This document shows positions 34,930 through 43,100 of a DNA stretch of 64,000 nt, piece after piece. The position numbers were made by a program, and so were the translations under genes. Position 1 is the first letter of the stretch. Each line of letters opens with the position of its first letter. The notes under the pieces are model-generated. The model was not told the DNA's origin. It made no database searches and saw only the letters and a program-made list of their open reading frames with translations. The DNA is taken from positions 248,001 through 312,000 of the forward strand of contig JAEERW010000001.1 in assembly GCA_016286055.1 (NCBI GenBank). The letters are read 5' to 3'. The DNA is from Bacteroidales bacterium. Lineage in GTDB: Bacteria > Bacteroidota > Bacteroidia > Bacteroidales > UBA3824.

Positions 34930-36019
34930 ATGTACAACAAAGACGAATATAAATCGCTTTTGGAACGCCTTGGCGCGTTGAGGAGGCATCTTTGACATCG
35001 ACCAAAAGCGCATTACCGTAGAAAAAAACAAGGCTGAGGCTGATAAACCCGAATTTTGGAACGATGCCAAAGCCGCCGAAGATTTTTTAAAGCAATCGTC
35101 TGTAATTAAAAAGTGGGTCGACGACTACGATGCCGCCCAAACTGCCGTTGACGACCTTTCTGTGGCGGTAGAGTTTGCCGAGGCTGGCGAAGATTCGGGC
35201 GAGTACGACGAACTTTATGCCGCGGCTCTCAATCTTATCGAGAATCTTGAATTTAAAAATATGCTCAGCAACGAGGAAGACCACCTCGACGCTATTCTTA
35301 AAATAAATGCCGGTGCGGGCGGTACCGAAAGCAACGATTGGGCTTCGATGCTTCTGCGTATGTATCTCCGTTGGGCTGAGGACAATGGCTTTAAAACCGA
35401 AACCACCAACTATCAGGAGGGCGATGAGGCAGGTATCAAAACTGCATCTGTTTTAATTTCAGGCGAAAACGCTTTCGGTTGGCTCAAAGGCGAAAACGGT
35501 GTGCACCGTTTGGTGCGCATTTCTCCGTTTAATGCTCAGGGCAAACGGCAGACAACTTTCGCATCGGTTTTTGTGGTGCCGCTTATCGACGAAACTATCG
35601 AAATTACCATCAATCCATCTGATTTAGAGTGGGATACATTCCGCTCGTCGGGTGCTGGCGGTCAAAATGTCAACAAGGTGGAAACCGGCGTTCGTGTGCG
35701 CCACTTGCCGTCGGGTATTGTGGTAGAAAACACCGAAAGTCGCACGCAGGGACAAAACCGCGAAAATGCCCTACGCATACTTAAATCGCATCTTTACGAA
35801 ATTGAACTCAACAAAAAGCGCGAAAAACAAGCCGAAATTGAGGGCAAGAAGAAAAAAATAGAATGGGGCAGCCAAATCCGCTCATACGTAATGCAACCCT
35901 ACAAGATGGTAAAAGACCTCCGTACCAATATCGAAACGTCTAACGTTCAAGCCGTTATGGATGGCGATTTAAACCAATTCCTCAAAGGATATTTAATGCA
36001 ATTCGGACAAGAATCGTAG
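34930..36019 (+). CDS. prfB: Peptide chain release factor 2, with programmed +1 frameshift
   Basis: Read as two pieces: ATG 34930 to Leu codon CTT (34990-34992), in-frame TGA at 34993, then +1 to GAC from 34994; 362 residues after the shift. The upstream AGGAGG (34981-34986) lies 3 nt before CTT, the classical internal Shine-Dalgarno stimulator of RF2 autoregulation. Domain markers: the codon-reading SPF tripeptide (RISPFNAQGKR) and the catalytic GGQ loop (SSGAGGQNVNKVETGVR, about residue 238-254). It releases peptides at UGA and UAA. Low RF2 lets the ribosome shift and make more RF2. A call from the 35162 internal start would wrongly truncate the N-terminal ~77 residues. Confidence 0.95.
34981..34996 (+). 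promoter_or_regulatory. RF2 programmed frameshift site
   Basis: AGGAGG-CAT-CTT-TGA-C: internal Shine-Dalgarno, 3-nt spacer, slippery Leu codon, UGA stop and following C, the canonical arrangement for RF2 self-regulation. Confidence 0.95.
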
Positions 36020-36029
36020 TTCTTTTGGT

Positions 36030-36225
36030 CAACGAATTAAACGAAATTAACGAATATCATTGATATATAATTAATTAAAATAAAGTCCCTAAAAGGAACT
36101 TTATTTACGAATAAAAACGAATGTAATAAATTTATATTAGTTTAATTCGTACAAATAAATATCTCAGATATTTATTTATCAAATTCTTTATTAAGTTTTT
36201 TTGTCTTAATTCGTTTAATTCGTTG
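36030..36225. repeat. MITE-like element with terminal inverted repeats
   Basis: The terminal arms CAACGAATTAAACGAAATTA (36030-36049) and, inverted, TTAATTCGTTTAATTCGTTG (36206-36225) enclose ~155 bp with two internal hairpins: AATAAAGT...ACTTTATT near 36080-36107 and a 12-bp near-perfect palindrome around AAATAAATATCT (about 36154-36178). No ORF. It fills the gap between the convergent prfB and SPOR genes and could act as a bidirectional terminator as well. Similar TTCGTTTAATTCGT strings occur near 37806. Confidence 0.5.
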
Positions 36226-36237
36226 ATAAATAACTCA

Positions 36238-36702
36238 TTATATCTTAGGATAAGAAATCTTACACTCTACCACAAAACTTCCCGGGAACTCTCCGATGAT
36301 TTTTTTCTTCAATTTGGTGGCGTCTAATCTTGTGCGGAAGTTGCCGGCTCTTACCTTAAAGTAAGGCTGTTCGTAAACTACCATAGCCTCCTCACCGTCA
36401 ACGAGTTCAAGAAATTTCTTTTTTGCTTTTTCTGATTTTTCGCGGGCGTCGCTTCCCGAGCCAAAAAATATCTGCACGCTGTAACCGTAAAATTGACGTT
36501 TGCGGTTGGCTTCTATCAATGTGCGTTCTATGCTGCAAAGTTCGGGAGCGCAGTTTACCGTTGCGTTTGCAGGGGCGTTGTCGTCGGGAAAAATGCCGAG
36601 TTCTGAGATGTCAAATTGTGCGCGTTGTGCGTTGGCGGTTGCCGAAAACAGCATTATTGCAAAAAATGCCGCAATTGCTCTATAAATTAAGGTGTGTTTC
36701 AT
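36238..36702 (-). CDS. Exported SPOR-domain protein
   Basis: The product has 154 residues. The signal peptide is residues 1-25 (MKHTLIYRAIAAFFAIMLFS, cut after ANAQ). The C-terminal ~75 residues form a SPOR domain: FYGYSVQIFFGSGSDAREK, then VVYEQPYFKVRAGNFRTRLDA and FPGSFVVECKI, with the typical Y-x-V-x-I-G start and the FKVRAGxFxxR core. SPOR domains bind glycan strands stripped of peptides at the division septum and similar sites. The middle is a short linker with one Cys pair. It is divergent from thiL, and its promoter (TTTG 36792-36789, 19 nt, TATATTTG 36769-36762 on this strand) overlaps the thiL start codon. It is convergent with prfB across the MITE-like element. Confidence 0.85.
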   Translation of the reverse strand: MKHTLIYRAIAAFFAIMLFSATANAQRAQFDISELGIFPDDNAPANATVNCAPELCSIERTLIEANRKRQFYGYSVQIFFGSGSDAREKSEKAKKKFLELVDGEEAMVVYEQPYFKVRAGNFRTRLDATKLKKKIIGEFPGSFVVECKISYPKI

Positions 36703-36761
36703 ACTAAAAATCTAATCTTTTGTGTAATTTTGCAAATGTTCCGATACACGGAATTCGATTG

Positions 36762-36792
36762 CAAATATACGTTATAATTTTAAAAAAACAAA
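36762..36792 (-). promoter_or_regulatory. Bacteroidota promoter of the SPOR gene, touching the thiL start codon
   Basis: Minus strand TTTG (36792 to 36789), 19-nt spacer, TATATTTG (36769 to 36762). The -33 element ends one base from the thiL ATG at 36793. A TAATTTTG on the plus strand (36725-36732) may drive thiL. Confidence 0.6.
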
Positions 36793-37827
36793 ATGAGCGA
36801 TAATCACGAACCTGAAAAAATATCTATTCCCAACGGACGGCAGGGTCTTATTGCCAAAATTGCCGAAAAAGCCGTTAAAACCAACTCTGAAACCATTCTC
36901 GGCATTGGCGACGATGCTGCGGTAATTAATTCAGGCAACCTTCGCACGCTTGTTTCTACCGATATGTTTGTGGAGGGAATACATTTCAACCTTGTTTACA
37001 CGCCCCTCAAACACTTGGGTTGGAAGGTGATTTCTGCCGCCATCAGCGATATTATTGCCATGAACGCCCAACCTAAGCAAGTAATGGTTTCGATAGCCGT
37101 GTCTAACATCTTGATGCAGAGTCAAATATTAGAAATTTACGAAGGCATTCACCTTGCTTGCAACCATTATCACGTAGACCTTGCAGGTGGCGACATTACA
37201 AGTGCAATGCGTGGCTTAACTATCTGTGTTACAGCCATCGGCACTGCCAAAGAAGATGATATTGTTTATCGCAATGGCGCACGTCCCACCGATTTGATTT
37301 GTGTAACGGGCAACCTCGGCGGCGCATATATGGGCTTGCAACTTCTTGAACGTGAACGCAGTGTGTTTGAGAGCACAGGTGTGCAACCGAAACTCGACAA
37401 CAACGATTATATTCTCCGCCGTCAACTCCGTCCTGAGGCGCAAATCGAGTTGTTAGATTATTTTAAAAAGAAAGAAATCAAGCCCACATCTATGATCGAC
37501 CTTTCTACGGGACTTGCCGACGAACTTATGAACCTATGCCGTGCCTCGGATATGGGCTGTGAGATATTTGAGGAGCGTATTCCTATTGCCGACGAAACCA
37601 AAAAAATGGCAGAAGAGTTTGGCATTACGCCCGTTGTGGCTGCTCTCAACGGCGGCGAGGATTACGAAATGCTCTTTACTATCGAACTAAAAGAGTACGA
37701 AAAAATCAAGGATAACGACTTTTTTACGCTCATCGGCTCTATCAACACTGCCGACAAGGGCTCGTACATAGTTATGAACGACGGCAATATGATGCCGCTT
37801 TCTGATTCGTTTAATTCGTCAAACTAA
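36793..37827 (+). CDS. thiL: Thiamine-monophosphate kinase
   Basis: The product has 344 residues, normal for ThiL. Motifs: GIGDDAAVI near residue 36 and STDMFVEGIHFNLVY near 56 (metal and nucleotide binding Asp residues), SDIIAMNAQPKQ (~88), AGGDITSA (~135), and the C-terminal STGLADELMNLCR and NGGEDYEMLFT. The enzyme phosphorylates thiamine monophosphate to thiamine diphosphate with ATP, the last step of thiamine cofactor synthesis. No other thiamine gene is nearby and I see no TPP riboswitch ahead of it. It is followed after 14 nt by the SpoIID-like gene and so may be the first gene of the recycling operon. Confidence 0.93.
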   Translation: MSDNHEPEKISIPNGRQGLIAKIAEKAVKTNSETILGIGDDAAVINSGNLRTLVSTDMFVEGIHFNLVYTPLKHLGWKVISAAISDIIAMNAQPKQVMVSIAVSNILMQSQILEIYEGIHLACNHYHVDLAGGDITSAMRGLTICVTAIGTAKEDDIVYRNGARPTDLICVTGNLGGAYMGLQLLERERSVFESTGVQPKLDNNDYILRRQLRPEAQIELLDYFKKKEIKPTSMIDLSTGLADELMNLCRASDMGCEIFEERIPIADETKKMAEEFGITPVVAALNGGEDYEMLFTIELKEYEKIKDNDFFTLIGSINTADKGSYIVMNDGNMMPLSDSFNSSN

Positions 37828-37841
37828 TAATCAACTTGTTA

Positions 37842-38921
37842 ATGACAGAACCAATAATTAACGTAGGTATCGGAACTTTTAACCATCTGAATTTCAGACC
37901 AAACGCCGATGGAAACCTCGAAATCGACGATGTGGAAATCGGTCTGCAATTCCATTGGAACAAGTTAGAAAAACAGGTTTTTAATGGTGAATTTACAGTT
38001 AAGGTTGTAGATGGTAAAGTGTTGCTAATTAATCATATACCACTTGAACAATATATTACATCTGTAATTTCGTCAGAGATGCGAGGCGATTGTCCGATTG
38101 AGTTGCTCAAAGCCCACGCCATAATTTCGCGCAGTTGGCTTATGGCTCAAATCAGTTGCAAAAAGCCTGAGGGAAAGCCTGTTATCACCAAAGATGAGGT
38201 TGTTACTTGGTACGACCGCGAGGCTCACACTCTTTTTGATGTCTGCGCCGACGACCATTGCCAACGCTATCAGGGACTTTCGCGTGCCTACAATCCCAAC
38301 GTAAAGGCGGCTGTGGAGGCTACCCGTGGACTTTTCCTCACCTATAATGGCGAAATCTGCGACGCAAGGTTTTCAAAATGCTGTGGCGGACGTTCCGAAG
38401 TGTTTGAAAGTTGTTGGCAACCTGTGCATTACAACTATCTCGAACCTGTCGACTGTCCTTATTGCAACACCAACGACGAGGCTCTCCTCCGCACAATTCT
38501 CAACGATTACGACCAACAATCAAAGGACTTTTATCGTTGGACTGTGAAACTCAGTTCTAAAACCCTTCCCGAACTTCTCAAACACAAAACCGGCGAGGAT
38601 TTTGGCGAAATTATCGCTCTCGAACCCTTAGACCGCGGACCTTCGGGACGTATCACCCGTTTAAAGATTGTTGGCTCAAAACTTACAAAAATTTTTGGTA
38701 AGGAGTTAGAAATCAGACGCATACTCTCCGAAACCCACCTTTATAGTTCCGCTTTCGACGTGGAAAAAACTTCCGATGGATTTATTCTTCACGGCATAGG
38801 TTGGGGTCACGGCGTAGGTATGTGTCAAATAGGTGCGGCAGTGATGGCTAGCAAGGGTTTCCGTTTCGACGAGATTCTCAAATTTTATTATCACAACGCC
38901 GAACTCACTCAAATGTATTGA
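37842..38921 (+). CDS. SpoIID/LytB-domain protein without signal peptide
   Basis: ATG 37842 (TTG at 37836 possible); 359 residues. The SpoIID domain covers most of the chain: EQYITSVISSEM (substrate Glu region, ~70-81), ELLKAHAIISRSWLM (~88-102), a Cys-rich segment (KCCGGRSEVFESCW, CPYC) and the catalytic-side GIGWGHGVGMCQIGAAVMA (~320-338). SpoIID enzymes are lytic transglycosylases that cut glycan strands whose peptides were removed. Unusually, no N-terminal signal or membrane helix exists and the preceding stop lies 14 nt upstream, leaving no room for one, so the protein should be cytosolic. With AmpG and a Mur ligase in the same operon it probably processes imported muropeptides. The Cys cluster could bind zinc. 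Confidence 0.88.
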   Translation: MTEPIINVGIGTFNHLNFRPNADGNLEIDDVEIGLQFHWNKLEKQVFNGEFTVKVVDGKVLLINHIPLEQYITSVISSEMRGDCPIELLKAHAIISRSWLMAQISCKKPEGKPVITKDEVVTWYDREAHTLFDVCADDHCQRYQGLSRAYNPNVKAAVEATRGLFLTYNGEICDARFSKCCGGRSEVFESCWQPVHYNYLEPVDCPYCNTNDEALLRTILNDYDQQSKDFYRWTVKLSSKTLPELLKHKTGEDFGEIIALEPLDRGPSGRITRLKIVGSKLTKIFGKELEIRRILSETHLYSSAFDVEKTSDGFILHGIGWGHGVGMCQIGAAVMASKGFRFDEILKFYYHNAELTQMY

Positions 38922-38923
38922 AA

Positions 38924-40186
38924 ATGAACCGTTCCGAAATAAAACACGCTACTTGGATTCCTTCGCTCTACTTTGCCGAGGGTTTGCCTTATATGGCTGT
39001 CAACGTTCTGAGTACGATTTTTTATAAATCGGCTTTGGGTATGGACAATGACTTAATTGCCTTTTACACAAGTTTTTTCTATCTTCCTTGGTTGATAAAG
39101 CCGCTTTGGAGTCCTATCACCGAAATGTTCAAAACTTCGAGGTTTTGGATTACTTTCTGTCAGTTTTTCGCAGGTGTTTTGTTTGGATTGATTGCCTACA
39201 CAATTCCTTGCGAAGGTATTGTAAAATACTCATTGATAGTGTTTTGGCTTGCCGCTTTTGCTTCTGCTACACACGATATTGCCGCCGACGGTTTTTATAT
39301 CAAGGCTTTAAGCACTGAAAGTCAGGCGTTTTGGGTCGGTATCCGCAACACTTTTTATCGTATTTCTATGATTTTCTGTCAAGGCGGTCTTGTAGTTTTG
39401 GCGGGCTATCTTACTGAATCATACGGAGATGTAAAATTTGCGTGGCAGATTGTGTTCGGTATTTTTGGAGCGTTGATGGCGTTGTTGGCTGTGTATCACT
39501 ATTTTATGCTGCCAAAAAATGTTGAAACAGAACGTCAAAAGTCAACAACCAATTTTTTTCAACCTTTTATAACGTTTTTCAAAAAGCCTGATATATGGCT
39601 GATTATGGCGTTTTTGCTCCTCTACCGTTTGAGCGAGGCGCAGTTGTCAAAAATATCTCCGCTCTTTTTGTTGGATGCTCACGAAAACGGAGGTTTAGCC
39701 TTGACACAAAGTCAGTTAGGACTTGTAAACGGAACTTTTGGGTTAATTGCCCTAATTCTCGGAGGTATTCTCGGCGGAATTTTTATTGCCAAGAAAGGTT
39801 TGCGCAAATCGTTGATAATTATGATTTTGGCGTTGAATCTGCCTGATATTTTCTACGCTTATATGGCTGCCTTGCAAACCGAGAGTTTTGCCGCCGTTTC
39901 GTCGATGGTTTTTATTGAGCAATTTGGCTACGGTTTCGGATTTACCGCCTACACGGTGTTTATGATGCAGATTTCGCGCGGCGCCAATTCGTCGTCGCAC
40001 TATGCCGTGTGCACCGCTTTTATGGCTGCGGGAATGATGTTGCCGGGTATGGTGAGCGGGTGGCTGCAAAATATGATGGGTTATACCACGTTTTTTATTT
40101 GGGTAACGGTCTGCGCACTGCCGTCGCTTTTTATTGCTTTGTATATGCGCAAGAATAACAAGATTTTAGACCAAGAAAATGCCTGA
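38924..40186 (+). CDS. AmpG-type permease (PAT family, MFS)
   Basis: ATG 38924 (TTG 38918 overlaps the upstream stop); 420 residues with ~12 hydrophobic helices. The N-terminus IPSLYFAEGLPYMAVNVLST is the signature of the AmpG/PAT branch of the major facilitator superfamily, and YTSFFYLPWLIKPLWSPITE is the helix 2/3 loop. AmpG proteins import anhydromuropeptides (GlcNAc-anhydroMurNAc-peptides) across the inner membrane; the exact substrate here is inferred. It overlaps the next gene by 8 nt and follows the SpoIID-like gene by 2 nt, so the three are translationally linked. Confidence 0.88.
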   Translation: MNRSEIKHATWIPSLYFAEGLPYMAVNVLSTIFYKSALGMDNDLIAFYTSFFYLPWLIKPLWSPITEMFKTSRFWITFCQFFAGVLFGLIAYTIPCEGIVKYSLIVFWLAAFASATHDIAADGFYIKALSTESQAFWVGIRNTFYRISMIFCQGGLVVLAGYLTESYGDVKFAWQIVFGIFGALMALLAVYHYFMLPKNVETERQKSTTNFFQPFITFFKKPDIWLIMAFLLLYRLSEAQLSKISPLFLLDAHENGGLALTQSQLGLVNGTFGLIALILGGILGGIFIAKKGLRKSLIIMILALNLPDIFYAYMAALQTESFAAVSSMVFIEQFGYGFGFTAYTVFMMQISRGANSSSHYAVCTAFMAAGMMLPGMVSGWLQNMMGYTTFFIWVTVCALPSLFIALYMRKNNKILDQENA

Positions 40187-43100
40187 AAATCAAGACATAG
40201 AGCCAGATAAAACCGTTGAAAAACAGCCGAAGAAAAAACGGAAGTTTTGGAAATTTCTTCTAAAACTTTTCGTGGTGCTTGCTTTGGTTGTGGGCGTGGC
40301 TCAGTATGTGCTTTATTATTATGCATTTCCGTTGCTCAAAGAAAAAATCTGCCAAAATGTTTCCGACCAAACTAACGGTCTCTACACCATAAAATTCGAT
40401 GATATCCGCCTTAATTTTCTGGGTCGCAGCATTTTGCTCACCAATTTTTCTATGAAAGCAGATACTTCTGTTTATATGCAGTTGAAAGAACAAATGGCTT
40501 ATAATAGAGCCATTTACAATATTTCTGTCGCCAATTTTGCCATCAAAAATATCCGCCTTTCGTCAATTTTTGGGTCGCGGCGTTTACGCATTAAATCTAT
40601 TGAATTAATCCGTCCTGTGATACGTCTTGCAGGCAAACCCGACGACAAACACAAGGGCAAATACGATGCTATTCACAAAGACCTTTACCCGCTTATCAGC
40701 AATTATTTCAACAAAGTAGAGGTTAAAAATATTTCCGTAACCGACGGATTTTTCGACTTTTACAAAACTGTTACCGACGAAAACGAGATGGCTGTGGTGG
40801 GCAATATTAATATTGCCCTGTCAGATTTTTATGTGGATGAAGATGTTTACAAAACCAACAACCGCCTTTTTTATTCCAACAAAATTGCCATCACTTCGGG
40901 TGGTTACAAAATTCGTCTTGCCGATAGTATTCACACTGTCAACTGCGGCGATTTAATTATAAAGACCTCAGATTCAATTATTTTCGCCACCGATGTAAAA
41001 CTTCTTGCCGAGGGTCCCAAGGCGGCGTATAGCACCAAAGAAAAATTCAACGTTACTCTCGACACCGTTTCTATTACGGGCGTGGATATTAATAAGGCAT
41101 ATTTTCAGGAAGTGGTTGATATTCGCGCAGTTTCGCTGGTAAATCCAAAGATTTCGTTTGCCACTGGTCGTCGCCGCAACAAAAATAATCAAAATATTGA
41201 ATCTACTGGTCAAGGAAACTGGTACTCGCTGATTAAAGGCACTTTAAAGGCTATCAATATTGATACTTTTGAAATTTCGGATGCTTCGGTTAAGGTTTCT
41301 AATCCAAAGTTCACGAAACCTGCCTACGAGGTAGGCAATGTAAATATCACTCTTCTGGGTTTCTCACTTGATTCGTTGGCTTATCGCAATCGCAATAAAA
41401 TTCTCTATTCCAACGATTTGGATATTTCTATTCGTGATTTTGATATGCGCCTTCCCGACCGAGTGCATCTGCTTTCGTCGTCGTATCTCTTGCTTTCAAC
41501 CAAGCAGAAGGCTGTTTCGGCGGGCAAAATCCGCATTCGTCCGCTCTACGATGCCAAGGATTCTACCGACAGCCGTATGAATATCTCTGTGCCAAAACTT
41601 GATATTAAGAATATTGACATCAAAAAGGCGTATAACTCGCAGATTTTCAATGTGGGAGCGGTGCTTATAATGAAACCTCAGATTGAATCCAAAAGTTTCA
41701 ACGATACCGCCACTCATCGCAAAAAACCGAGTATGGCAAAACTCCTCAGCGACGAATATTTCAAGTCGCTCCGTATCGCAAAAATCACTATTAAAGATAG
41801 TTACATCGATATTGACCAGCAATCTTCTATTCTCGAAGACAGCCTGACTATCAGCGGATTGCTTTCTGTTTCGTTTGATAATTTTGAGACAGGTCGCGCA
41901 CTTTTGAGCGAGGGCGAAAAACCTTTTATTGTTTCTAACGTCAATCTCACGCTCGATAATTTTGTGATGAAGCCGTCTACTAATATCCATACTCTTAAAG
42001 GTCAGAACCTTACGGTAGATTCTCGCAGAAAAACTATTTCGCTCTCTAATTTTAGTTACTCTGCCGACACTGAATCGCTGCTAATTCCTGTTTTGCAGCG
42101 TCTTAACAAACATTCGGTGATTGATTTTAAGGTTAAAAAGGCTGTGCTGTCAAACACAAATCTTATTCAAGGTATTTATAATAATAAGGTTGAAATTGGC
42201 AATTTTCAAATTCTAAATCCTCAATTGGTTTTCATAGATTATCCCCATCTTAAACGTTTGCTAAATGATTCTCTTGCTGTTGATTCCGTTTCTCAAAACG
42301 TTGCTGAAACCGAAGAATTGCCCACTCATCGTGATTCTGTTTTTGATTCTTGGTCTGATTTAGAAAAATCTTTTGCCAAATTAATGCCTAAGTCGCTGAA
42401 TATTGTTAGGATAGATACTTTTGTAGTTGACAGTGGCGTGGTTCGTCTTACTGTTAGAGATTCTTTAAATCAAAACCGTTTTTCTACCGAAAACCGTTTT
42501 AAACTCGATATTGATCGTTTTTATTTCGACCGCGACAGCGCAGAGTGTACAGGTAATTTCCTTTTTGCCGATAATTATAATCTGAATATCAATAACTTTC
42601 AATTTCTCTTGCCCGACCGTGTGCATAATGTAAAGGCTTCTGAAATAAGTCTTGGCACCAAAGAGGGATTTTTAAAGTCGGATATGGTGTTTGTGTCTCA
42701 AAATCACGAATATACAGTGTCTGACAAGAACATAGTTAATGCCTATTTCCCAGCCATCGACCTTCGTGGAATTGATTTTAATCTTTTTGCCAAAACGGGT
42801 TTTCTTTGCACCGATACCTGCCTGATTGATAAGAGTGTATTCACCATTGTTAAGCCCGAAAATAAGCGTACCGATTCTGCCAATGTTAAGAAAAAACCGC
42901 CGATTTTGAATAAGTTTATCCGCAGTTTTCAAATTTCTAAGATAGTTTCTAATGGTAGTAAGTTTGGTATTTATCAGAATATCAACAATATATCCACAAG
43001 AACTGTATTCGCCGATTTTGATCTTTCGGTTGATTCGCTCACTATCGATAGTGCAAATCTTGCCCAAAAGGGTCATCTGATTTCGTTCCGTAATCCTACT

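Noticed and set aside
35162-36019. prfB starting at the internal start codon near 35162
   Set aside because: The upstream ATG 34930 with AGGAGG, CTT TGA C and continuous RF2-like sequence shows the true start with a programmed frameshift.
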